From Biomphalaria glabrata (Eukaryota; Mollusca; Gastropoda; Planorbidae), in NCBI RefSeq assembly GCF_947242115.1, contig NC_074717.1, positions 36,693,201 through 36,757,200 of the forward strand: a DNA stretch of 64,000 nucleotides, given 5' to 3'. The position numbers and the translations under genes were made by a program. The stretch's first letter is position 1; the number at the start of each line of letters is the position of its first letter. The notes under the pieces were generated by a model. The model was not told the DNA's origin. It searched no databases and saw nothing but the letters and a program-made list of their open reading frames with translations. Below are positions 34,445 through 44,737 of the stretch, in pieces.

Positions 34445-34694
34445 ACAAAATTGATTGACTGTTTGCATTCGCTCATTATAGACATATTACAAGCACGCTG
34501 TAAGAGTACATTTCTTAACCACGATAGTGTGTGGCCAATCGTAACATTTATAGCATTGGAGATCAAACAAAAGTGCAAATAACAGAATCGTGGAGGCCCC
34601 AAAGCTGTGTTCCAGCCTGCCCACCCTTAAATATGCTCTGAATATATCTAAACAAAATTGCTTGACTGTTTGCATTCGCTCATTATAGGCATAT
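34445..34694 (+). repeat. Unoccupied copy of the duplicated segment
   Basis: 34484-34650 equals the flanks of the LINE insertion joined together, with about three target bases that are absent from the occupied copy. A 42-bp word containing TTGACTGTTTGCATTCGCTC occurs at both ends of this segment (34449-34490 and 34657-34694), which indicates a local tandem duplication of about 208 bp. Confidence 0.85.
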
Positions 34695-34978
34695 GGAATG
34701 CGTGAAAATGGTGACGCAACGTTGGACGCTAATCATATTCTAAAATCTGACATGTGCACCAAACAGGTGCACCCAATGCCTATAGGGAAAATAATATATC
34801 TAAATCTATTCTTGCTTAACATCCTGGTTTTACAAAGTGACGAATTGAAAAACAATCACATACATAATCACACATACACATCCTAACCCAAGGACACACA
34901 TTCTTATTAGTGCCGGAGTTTAGTAAGTGGAGGCTTTAATTATCTTCTATCTTCAATATAAATACACTTAAAAGTGAC
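34695..34978. other. No gene seen
   Basis: Ordinary sequence with TACACATA-rich words near 34860. Confidence 0.4.
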
Positions 34979-35619
34979 TTAAGGGGGATGCACAATGAAA
35001 TTTCAATTTTTGTAATTTACAGATAAATAGAAAAGCTTTATGCATGACTTGATAGAACATATAGAGACATGAGTAACCATACACATTTTATGAGTGTAGC
35101 CTTTTGGGTTGCTATGGAAATGGCGGCCATCTTGAAAATAAACAATGTTTACAAAATTCTTAAAATATTCTAAAGTACTCAAAATTTTTTTAATTTTTTG
35201 ATTGCACCTGATAGATATTTGAATCCCATAGGTAACTGGCTAATTTTGTTTTGAAAATTATTACTGGTTTAATTTTTATGAATTTTTAAAATTTTTATTT
35301 TTTTCCGACCCCATTTTTCATCTGAGGTCACATCATTATTTTTATTTTTTTATGAAATTTATTATACATATTGAAAATTTTTGCAGCCTATTACCTATGA
35401 TATACTATCAATAAACTACATGTGAAAAATTATTAGTCTAACTTATACAGAACTAAAGATTTTGAGATTCTTGTGGACAACATGCACCTAAAAATACATT
35501 TTGAGAAAAACGCATTTAAAGTTTTTAAAATGATATAAAATATTTATTGTAACCATAAAAATGAAAAAAAAGGGAATATTTACATAAAACAACATAATAG
35601 ATAATAAAAAAACAAAAAA

Positions 35620-37971
35620 CTATTCATTAAAATGGCCTGATTGATAGGTTGGACCTTCTAGAACCTCTGCCCGGTGCTCATGCTCAATTCTTCGTTTTTT
35701 CAAGTTTTTTCTCCTGGACACTAATGCGATTGATTTTCTTTTTCTAACAAGCTGTAGTTTGACATTTTGCTTTTTCTCACTAGAAGAAATGTTCTTTAGT
35801 GTCCAGGGAATGCCTAATATGTCAAAAACTGATCTGATGCCAACAGGTCCATTATTGAAGGCTAAAACAGCAAGGTATGTCGCAGCCCTTACCGTTTTTA
35901 ATGTTGCGAATTCTGTTTTGGGGCATCTTTGCCAAATGAGGGAATGAAAAGATTCATTGGCGTTTTGTGTTCCCATTCTAGAACATCTTTTTAACAGATC
36001 TGTGTCTGTTAGTCTTTTCATTATAGGAAATAACAGTTTACCTATTTCTGATGTGATGGTCTGGTTGTGTTTTTTATATGGCTGTTTTAGTGCCTCTGAT
36101 CTCTTAAAGTGACACCAAGATGTAGCGCCATCAGGACACAACCTGTGGTTATGATCTAGGTCTGAGCTCATCATATGAAAAAATGAGCCCATAACAGCCA
36201 GCTTCATTTTTTGAATGTCGGGAGCATTTTGGCGCAGAGCTTTGGAATAGTAATTTGTAATTTTTTCAATTTTTGGCTTTGTAAGCCTATAATTTAGTTC
36301 TTTTTTGTTAGACATTTTTAAATTGTTCAAAGCATTAAACATTCTTTTTGAGATGTGGTTAATGCAGTCCTCTTTTAAGATTTCTACATCATATCCTGAG
36401 TTGGTAATGGCAGATGAATGCGATTTACTATCGCCATCACACAGCATCGTGCCATAAACAAGTTTTCTGGATGCCACAGAGCGCGAAAAGATTTTGGATG
36501 CTGCTGCGGCCTCCATTGCATTTGCTGAGCCACTGAAGTTTTTTTGACACATATGCTTAGAGGCATCAAAGTTTAGTTCTGCAGAGTTTGAATCACAAAC
36601 ATGGCAATAATTTGATAGGACTTCGGTGTCGATGACGAGTCCAGTATCAAAATCAATAACTGTGCCAATTCCTGAATGAGATGAGTGGCCCCTTTTATGC
36701 CAAGTCCCATCGAAAGAAACTGTAATAACAGGACAGCCTGTTGAACTTATTCTTTCATCTGTAGTTAGAGGTTGTGAAATGTTTCTTCCATGCACAACAG
36801 CAGATGCCCTAATCATACATTCTTCACCAGCTTCAATTATAGCGGTATTGACTATGTTAGCTAGATTGTTATAAGTATTTCTGTGCATGCAGGGCATACT
36901 CATAAGTCCACAAAACCTATCAAATTTAGAATGCGAGATTCCAGATTCTTTTAATGCAGCGACAGCGCGGACATTAATATCCAGATGAACATCATTACTT
37001 TTTTTTGAGGTCCAGTCGGACCACAAATATGTTTCACAATTTAGGCATTTGATTTTAATCAAATGAGCCATGCCTTTTGATTGTGTGATGCACATAGTTA
37101 ATTTGTTGTCAAAGCAATGTGGACAGCACAACAAGGAGACCATTGTGGTCAATTGCATTGAATTCATCATGACGTATATGAAATCTTCAGGCAGCCTCTT
37201 ATTGGTGTTATCAGCGTTAGTATCTGCAGTTAGGGATATTTTTCGCTCAGCTGCACTTGCAGGCTGTGTTGTTGCTACTTCAGATCCAGCTGTATCCAAA
37301 ACAGAGCTGCAAACAAATAAAAAATAAATTAGAGGGTCTTTAAAAAAAAATTCAATAGTATGAAAGTACACGTCACATCTATCACAACATGAAGATTATT
37401 TTAAATTTTATAATGCATTTTAGAAATCATATATTGTATTAATCATAAAAAGTAAAGAATGTATAGAGACATGTTACATGTAATATAGATCTATATATGA
37501 CAATATGTACTAGATCCAAAAAAAAAACAACTAAGACCAAGACTTGAGTTGAAGTTGAAGTCCTACAATACTGTTCAATACATCATCATACACGATAATC
37601 AGATAATCTAATCTCTAGAGATTATCTAGTTCTAATGTGATCTATGCTCCTAATATAGACTAGATCTATAAAAGGATAGATCTCTATGTTTGCAATCATT
37701 TTCATGATATTTATTTAATGTCTATAGAATCTAGATTCTAGATCTAGATCTAGATGTGATTCATTGGATAAACACGTTGTCGAACTCAAAGAGCCAAGGT
37801 TTCATAGTCATTATTTTATGTGTCAGCACACGCTTGTCTAGTAAATAAAAAAAAAAGCAAACTCTAGATCTAGACTTACCTTTGTAATTGTGCATTTGTC
37901 TTTGAAGCATGTCGTCCTCTGGGCTTACAGTAACGTTTTTTCTTTCCAAACATATAACCTTTTGTTGGCAT
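35620..37971 (-). CDS. Kolobok-like transposase, two exons
   Basis: Exon 1 is 37971-37880, from the ATG (MPTKGYMFGKKKRYCKPRG, basic and probably nuclear-targeting) to a GTAAGT donor. Exon 2 is 37306-35620, after an acceptor reading TTTATTTGTTTGCAG. The 573-bp intron interrupts a Ser codon, and the joined frame gives 592 residues with no stop. A zinc ribbon is visible at about 92-121 (CPHC, CLNC). A DDE-type catalytic core is suggested by SFDGTWHKRG (Asp230), CDGDSK (Asp321) and NANESFH (Glu482). The C-terminus is strongly basic (RKRKS, RRKNLKKRR). Exon 2 alone has a longer open frame reaching back into the intron, but the splice sites and the basic start favour the two-exon model. It would cut and paste the element into TTAA sites. 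Confidence 0.8.
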
Positions 37972-38043
37972 TTCTGAGTTTCAATAATGAATCGATTGTT
38001 GATGTGATGGAAGTTTACAGAAGAAGGACCGGTTCACGTCATG

Positions 38044-38136
38044 TGCGCATGCGTGCATACTTTGTAGTTACGGAAGCTTTTTCAGTGCGCATGCGTGTAT
38101 TACAGTAACTATAGAAGCTTTGATGGTGCGCATGCG
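38044..38136 (-). promoter_or_regulatory. Three NRF-1-like palindromes upstream of the transposase
   Basis: TGCGCATGCG occurs at 38044-38053, 38086-38095 and 38127-38136, spaced 42 and 41 bp and each preceded by GAAGCTTT-like words in the last two repeats. The core GCGCATGCG matches the known NRF-1 binding consensus (GCGCATGCGC). They lie 73-165 bp upstream of the transposase start codon, inside the transposon, where a promoter is expected. They could alternatively be transposase-binding repeats. Confidence 0.6.
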
Positions 38137-38680
38137 TAAATATGGCTTTGTGGGTGTGTATATGAGGATATAGGGGAAAAAAAGAGGTAGTGACGTATTT
38201 TGAAAGTTTATTGCAGTACTATTTATTTATAGAATGAGAAACCATGCACATAATCGGAACTAGAAAAGTAGACCTTTGTATCGATACCATCTGTTAGGGA
38301 TGAGAGCGTACATTAGCTTATCAACTATAGCTTACAAAATGTTGATTTTTCACCAAAACATCAAAATTTTGCTTATATATCTACATTTAAAATACAAAAT
38401 TGATGTATAAAACGTATTTTTTTTAGTATTCTGATAGGGAATTCGTATTCTAGACATTTTAAACTATTAAAATCAATTAATTTTAAAATATCGATATTTT
38501 TGACCTAAATCTATGTTTTCTCACTGTGCATCCCCCTTAATCGTATCAAATCTAAAAGCAAGTCATATTTGTGAAAAAATAAACAGTATTGTTGCACATA
38601 TTTAACTTATTTCCAGTTTTTCTTGTATGTAATATACATATTTTGTTTACAAAGTTATATAGGGCTTTATCCCTATTATT

Positions 38681-38920
38681 TGGAAGCGCGGTGGTAAAGC
38701 GCTTTGCTTCCGAACAGACGAGGCCCTGGTTCGAATCCTGGTCAAGATTTTCTATTTCTGGATATTTTAGGGCGTCTATGAGTCCACCTAGCTCTAATGG
38801 GTACCTGACATTGTTGGCCACATAATACCCTCGTTAACCGTGGTCCACAGCAGAAACAGATGACCTTAATATCATTAAGCCTATAGATCGCGAGGTCTAA
38901 AGGGGGGAACTTTACTTTAT
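38681..38920 (+). mobile_element. SINE family 1
   Basis: Head GCGCGGTGGTAAAGCGC, CCCTGGTTCGAATCCTGG, body CACCTAGCTCTAATGGGTAC, CCTCGTTAACCGTGGTCC, tail GGGGGGAACTTTACTTT. Somewhat shortened in the middle. Confidence 0.85.
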
Positions 38921-38944
38921 TTAATCCCCATTATTACAAGCTTA

Positions 38945-39230
38945 TATCAACTCTGTCTGGTACAAATTTTGAACACGTTATTTCACCCACACCCTTCTCG
39001 GATCAAGTTGAAACTTTACACAATTATTTATTGAAGGTAACAAAAAACGTGAATCGATTCAAAGAGTAGGCGAAATGGGCAGAAACATTACTTTACAATA
39101 TATTTCGGAATATTACATCTTGTAGAGCTAACTAAAAAAAACCTAGCTGATTATTTAAAAATACCCTCCCCCTTAATGAATTGTAACCACAAGCTAGTTA
39201 TACCCATTGGGACAGGTATTACAAGACAGC
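38945..39230 (+). repeat. Composite dispersed repeat, first half
   Basis: CAACTCTGTCTGGTACAAAT, GAACACGTTATTTCACCCAC and GGATCAAGTTGAAACTTTAC match 14577 and, reversed, 50632. The tRNA-like end is not preserved. Confidence 0.6.
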
Positions 39231-39619
39231 ACTCTTTTTGTGGAGCAGGTTAATAAGTCAACATATTTGATTTGTAAAGAAAGTGTGGCTGTTTAAAAAC
39301 AACAGCAACAACAACATACAAACGGCATTATGAAACAAATATGACGGCATTCTTGGGTTGAGAATAAAAGAATGTTAAACCTCACCTAGACATTGGAGGG
39401 TCGATGGGAATATTTACCAAAAAGAGACAAGAAAGAGCGTTGTTAGCTAACTAGCTACAATGTTGCTCACATTGTACGTAGAGAAATGAAGCTATTTTTC
39501 GACGCTTAAATAAAAAAAAAAACAAGATAACTTTCAGAAATGATAAGATTAATTACATTAATTAATGTAAGTACTAGATCCACAGGTTTCTTACAAAATT
39601 GTATCAGGTCAATTTTATT
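39231..39619. other. No gene seen
   Basis: AT-rich DNA with no recognised element. Confidence 0.4.
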
Positions 39620-39709
39620 TCGTTTTTGTACCTTTGCGGTCATTTGGCCCGCGACTCGAGTGTCGGAAATTAAAATGGCCCGCAGGCCGAGTTAGGTTGG
39701 GCGTCACTG
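39620..39709. mobile_element. hAT 3' terminus fragment
   Basis: ATTTGGCCCGCGACTCGAG, AATGGCCCGCAGGCCGAG and a final GGTTGGGCGTCACTG form a GGCCCG-rich hAT-type right end. The left end was not found. Confidence 0.5.
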
Positions 39710-39724
39710 TTCTAGATCAATACT

Positions 39725-39882
39725 GTCTAGTATTTTTTACTCCGTGTGATTAGCTAGATTACATGGAAGTGACGTAATATTTAATGTGCAAAAGAAATTT
39801 AGGACATTTGGGGCCCTCTCACGTATGGGTCCGGGGGACTTTCAAATTTGGACCCCCCCCCCCAACCCCAGTTACGCCATTG
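39725..39882 (+). mobile_element. Right end of the 945-9784 hAT family
   Basis: GGGGCCCTCTCACGTATGGG, a C run and the terminal CAGTTACGCCATTG closely resemble the right terminus at 9725-9784. It is a truncated copy with no left partner. Confidence 0.6.
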
Positions 39883-40311
39883 TCTATCAGACGCGAGTTT
39901 AAGTAAATCTAGATCAAACTAGTGCTGCAAACAATGATCCATTAGAAACAAAACACAGACAGTTAAAGAGACAGAGCAACGAAGTCCAACAATGTTGTAC
40001 AGCCAAATCGACGTCAACATTGCAAGGACTGACTCTCTGTGAGGGATTGCTTAATTGCATTTAGGGACTGTCAGTGTCAGAACATTTTTCTGCTTATAAT
40101 TTATTAACTAATACCGTATACTTTACCTAATAAAATAAACAGAAAGACACAAAGATAAAGGCGTATCTCTTATGGTAGGACAAATTATAAGCGCTCTACT
40201 TTCATGGTGCCATTAGACTTTAAGCATTACCAGTGTTGCCTGGATCAGCCAGATAAACCAATGACCATGTATAGTTTAAATTTTTAGTTGATTTGAAGCA
40301 GTCTACTAGAC
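39883..40311. other. No gene seen
   Basis: AT-rich DNA. 40185-40215 has a short piece (GCGCTCTACTTTCATGG) of the repeat at 17175-17420. Confidence 0.4.
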
Positions 40312-40703
40312 CAGAGTTTCTCAAACTTTTTTTTACCTTGGTACCCTTTTATATAGTCAAAACTTGCCAACGGTTCTCATACCCTAAGTTAAGAAGCTGC
40401 ACAAATGCATATTAAATATGTAAGAAAAGTACAACATTTTGTTGAAGGTGTGTTTGTTGAGATTTCAACTTCGAGTTCCGGTTCAGGGAGTTCACCTTTA
40501 TAATTAGTAGTATTAATACATTTAAGAAGCGATCACCCAGATACCCCTTTCTTTCTTCCCTCAGCACCTTCCAACTGGTCCAGACAAGTGAAAGGATCAT
40601 AGCAATAGACAAAAATATTTTGTAATCGCATAGATGTATTATTGTTAGTCTTAGTCTATTACAAATGTAATTACATGACTTTATCCAAACTAATGGACAC
40701 AAC
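40312..40703. mobile_element. hAT-like fragment, second copy
   Basis: CAGAGTTTCTCAAACTT followed by TATAGTCAAAACTTGCCAAC parallels 28280 for about 110 bp. Beyond this, 40620-40690 matches 15095-15175. Confidence 0.5.
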
Positions 40704-40902
40704 TGTTGACATTATGTTTATGTGTATGTGTTTGTTATTGGTATGCAGAATTATTCCCCTTGGTAAGAAAGCCCGCATCACAGTGTTGTGTGTAACCTGT
40801 ATTAAGTGAGAGTGTGTTGTTAAAGAGTCTGATGTACCCAGCGTCGCTTTTTTTAGTTCAGCGTTCTATATTAAGATTATAAGTGTATTATTTAAGCTAA
40901 CA
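40704..40902 (+). repeat. Left LTR of the old element
   Basis: TGTTGACATTATGTTTATG at its start, GAGTCTGATGTACCCAGCG in the middle, ending AAGCTAACA. The primer-binding site begins at 40905. Confidence 0.65.
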
Positions 40903-41184
40903 AGTGGTAGCAGAGCGTGTAAGTGAAAGTATTTACTTAACTGATCCTATTTGAAGTGATAATGGGCTACAAGAATTGATGTTCCATACTTTTTGAAAGA
41001 TATGTCTTATGAATTATATAAGAAAGAATACTAGCGTGGAATGAAATCACGGAGCTAAAGAATGAGAAAAGAGCGATAGCCGTATCCCTTTTATTACCGC
41101 AAAGCAGTGAGTCAATGATAAGAGAGAATGTTTTTGAGCTATTTGAACTGTCGGAGCTCAAGTGTCAGGAAGGTTTCGAGAATC

Positions 41185-41900
41185 TATTGAAGTTTCTTGA
41201 AACTTGGCCAAAGCCGTCATCCTCCCTACATTGCTATATGCCTCAGAAACATGGACAGTGTACAGAAAACATGCTAAGAAACTGAAACACTTCTATATGA
41301 CATGTCTAAGAAAAAAACTGAATGTCAAATGGCAAGAAAAAATATCAGATACTAAAGTTCTTCGAAGAGCGGGTCTGCAAAGCATCCACACAATCCTGAT
41401 CAGGTCCTAGCTGCGATGGGCAGGACACGTCTGTAGAATGGAAGACCACCGCATCACTAAAGGACTCCTGTGTGGCCAATTAAGCAAAGGAAAGCGCTCG
41501 CAAGGCGGTCAAAGAAAACGCTTAGGGGACACCCTCAAAGATTCTCTGATGGCGTTCAGCATAGACCCAGCCACCTGGAAGACAGAGGCACATGACAGAG
41601 CATCATAGCGTCGCGCTGTGAAAACTGGCGCACAGGTTTTGCCGAGTGAAAGAGAACAAAGCTGGCAGAAGAAAAATGCCAGAGAAGAAAAGCAAGGCCA
41701 TTGACACTAGCTCCAGCTGAAATAACCTGCCCAGTGTACAGCCGAACATTCCCGGCTCACATAGGTCTCACCAGCCACATGATAAGGCACAAAACCCCCA
41801 GTGCAAAGCCCTCACCCCCCTGGATGGCAAAAGTGGTCGTTATCGAACCACGATGGACGAACTATATTTACATACTAGACAGTATTACATTTCTTTTTTA
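41185..41900 (+). mobile_element. LINE 3' fragment with C-terminal zinc finger
   Basis: A plus-strand open segment (ILPTLLYASETWTVYRKHAK, VLRRAGLQSIHTILIRS) is the region after reverse transcriptase in endonuclease-RT LINEs. It is followed in shifted frames by WAGHVCRMEDHRI and GQRKRLGDTLKDSL-like sequence, and by a C2H2 finger (CPVYSRTFPAHIGLTSHMIR). Several stops are present; dead copy. Confidence 0.7.
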
Positions 41901-43299
41901 AAATTAACAGGTTTTTTTTCGCTTTATTCTCACTCGACACATTTTCCTTGATGTATGTTTGAGAAGATTGAATTGTATATTGCAGACAAGGACACTTGAA
42001 ATGTTTTGCATGTTTTTCTTTAATTTATGTCATGATGTAGTCAGAGGTACTATCATGATATCATCTATTTTGTTTCCTTATGTATTCCTCAGTTTTGCTT
42101 AGCCTTCAAAGAAAAATGAAAGAGAGAGAAATAGAAGAGAAATGAATGAATGAAGAAAGGAATGAAAGAAAGAATGAAACGAAGGGTAAAAAAATTAATT
42201 AATTAATGTTGACATTATGTTTATGTGTATCAGGGGCGGACTGGGTATCAAAATCGGCCCTGGCATTACCATATAAACCGGCCCACAAACGAATGGCGTC
42301 ATATCATGGGCGTTTTTCGGTGGAGGGGATTTTTTCTACCCCCCTCTGCAATGTATATGTATGTAATTAATCTTCATTACATTCCGACTTTTCATTCTTT
42401 CGGGCGTTTTTGTTTAGCCTAGAGTAGGTTCTTCTTTTAATTAGTGGAAAGACAGTACACACCACCAAGAACAGCTAGGCTGTCAGCGCTCCCCCAGCTG
42501 GGTCCGAGGCTTCGCCCCAGATCCAAGCATTATTTCCGTTATTTTAAGCTTTAAAAAAATGCATATTCTGAGGTAGCCTATCTACAGTGCAATTAGCTTG
42601 CTACTCTTCCGCAAAAAATTCATAAACCAAATCTGCTATTCACTGCACTTAATTAATGGAGTCCAGCGACTGGTAGAAAATGGTAACTATAGTTTTGCTT
42701 TAGTTTTTGTATTGGAGGGGGGGGGGATAACCACAAAACTCCTTTTGGCTACGCTTAGGAAATTTGGTGACTGTAGTTTACTTAAGTTGGCTGCACTGGG
42801 GCATTAAGTAAAGTTTCCTTTTCAGACTATGAGATCTGAGGCCAGTGATGATTTGAATCCCCTCTCCTCCCGGTTACGCCCATAGGTGTAAGCCTAATTC
42901 TCTTCAAAATATATATAGTTTGATAACTCATCGAAAACTGGATGTATGCTTGCGTAGGATTAAATAATGTATTTTATATTTTATTTTATTTTACATGCAT
43001 GTAGTCTGAAAACTATAAACAATACAATAGCAGCCTTAATGAATTTGAAACTTTTTGGTATTACTTATAGATTGCAGACGTTTCTTCAAAAAATAAGATA
43101 GTTACGTCCTACGCATTGCATGTTGATCTGTGACTTAAAATATGCTAAGTTATTGGTTTTCCTGGCTGACTCAGGCAACCCATTCCATTAAAAGAAGAGA
43201 ATGCAGAACGGTTAGAGAGGCACTTACAAGTACATTCTCAAAAACGCGAATTGTATATGAATATATCATGACCCTTTATTGAAAATATAAATCTTCTTT

Positions 43300-44550
43300 T
43301 ATTAAATATCGGATGTGACAGCGCTATAAGCCTATAAATTATTTTAATTATTATAAGAATTTCCATCATTAATGCCTTCATACTAAGCATAAGTTTGGCA
43401 TTAATTATAATAATAAAAAAAGATATGATTTAGATCTAGATTTGTCTTTTTTAAATTAAATAATTTGTCTTCTGTCTTCTAAATCTTATGAATCACAGAC
43501 GGTCCTTCAAAAGAGAAGCTATTCACGTCCGTTGCGTATTCTCGTGTCCTGGAGTGCGTGCTAGAATTGTTCAGTAGTGGGGACCTAGTGATTATGAGCC
43601 TAGTGTTCCGTCCGTCTTTCTTCTACCTGTCTGTCTGTCTTCTACCTGTCTTTCTTCTACCTGTCTGTCTGTCGTTCTGTTTGTCCTCTACCAATCTGAG
43701 TCTTCTACTGCCTGTGTGTCTTCTACCTGTCTGTCTGGCTGTGTCTTCAACAATCTGTCTTCTGCCTGTCTGTTTGTCAGTGTGGCCCTCTCCCCCCCCC
43801 CCTACACTTTACATACATGTTTGGACTCAAATAGATTCACGAGAACCTCTGAGAAAACGTTCATGAAATAAAAATGCTTCAAATTAACATTCAATTTTTT
43901 TTCTGCCCAACCCTATTGTTATTCATTTAGTGCGCACTATAGGCCAGGGCAGATATACATTTACCATAGACTGGCCAAGAAAAAAAAAGTTTATTGTTTG
44001 TATTTAAAATTCTTATTGTAAAAGCAAAATACTTTTTTTGTCCGTGAGGCTGTAACCGTAGTACAACGAAATCGGAGACTGTCGACTTTCACCGGTGAAT
44101 GTTAACGTGTACATAGTCGCTTGGTGGATGTCTACAGTACTCTCTACAGGAATATGAATGTTCGATAAGTTGTCGTACAGAGAGTCATTATGTTCATCCT
44201 AGATAGATCTTTGGTGATACATCTGTTACTTTCTGTCACTTTCTGTGGTGCATTAATGAGTAGCCTACAATTATAACAAAGTCTACCAATACAGTATGTA
44301 AGTTTTCAAATTAAGCATAAATCTCTATTGATAGATTAGAAAGTGTTGTCAAACTTTTTAAGTGAGTAGAGAAGCCGAACCGAATTAACCTCTATATGTG
44401 AATATGTGGATCCTTTCATTGAGTATCGGATGGGACAGCGCTATAAGCCTAAACATTATCAATGACTTCATACTAAGCACAAGTTTGCCATTAATTATAA
44501 TAGTAAAAAAATGATTTAGATCTAGATTTGTCTTTTTTAAAATTAAAAAA
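43300..44550. repeat. Pair of direct repeats, 1.1 kb apart
   Basis: 43310-43460 and 44405-44545 share GACAGCGCTATAAGCCTA, CTTCATACTAAGCA and GATTTAGATCTAGATTTGTC with about 85-90% visible identity. They suggest an old segmental duplication inside the hAT element. 43065-43190 also contains a copy of the CAGACGTTACTTCAAAAAA and TTTTCCTGGCTAGCTCAGG words found at 47905-48020. Confidence 0.6.
43600..43800. repeat. Pyrimidine microsatellite (CTGT/CTTCTAC)n
   Basis: Irregular CTGTCTGT and CTTCTACCTGTCT words, ending in a C run. The open frame across it is a by-product of low complexity. Confidence 0.8.
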
Positions 44551-44737
44551 TATTTTTTTTGTAAGCCTTAAGTGTAGTATTTTTAGATTGATGTTATTAA
44601 AATAAACAAAAAGGAAACTTACTTTTTCTGTACAAATCTCATATTGAGCTGTGAATAAGTTGAGTGGTTTGCAATTTCGTGGCTCTGTGTGTGTTAAAGT
44701 TGATTCCTATTAAGTAGGGGCCTAGTGTTAAAGAGCT

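Larger units (their letters stand above)
34983..38536 (-). mobile_element. Kolobok-like DNA transposon, apparently complete
   Basis: The ends read GGGGGATGCACAATGA and, reverse-complemented from the right, GGGGGATGCACAGTGA: 15 of 16 match. Both are flanked by TTAA (34979-34982 and 38537-38540). TTAA target duplications are made by piggyBac and Kolobok elements; the encoded protein is of the animal 'Mutator-like/Kolobok' transposase type and not piggyBac. The 3,554-bp element holds one two-exon gene and no internal insertions, so it looks intact and recently active. Confidence 0.82.

Noticed and set aside
34983-38536. piggyBac as an alternative family for the TTAA-flanked element
   Set aside because: The protein shows no piggyBac signature and the termini begin GGGGGATG where piggyBac elements begin CCC/CCY. 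The zinc ribbon and SFDGTW core fit Kolobok/Mutator-like enzymes better.
43558-43866. 102-codon pyrimidine-rich open frame resembling a secreted hydrophobic peptide
   Set aside because: It is a translated CTGT/CTTCTAC microsatellite.
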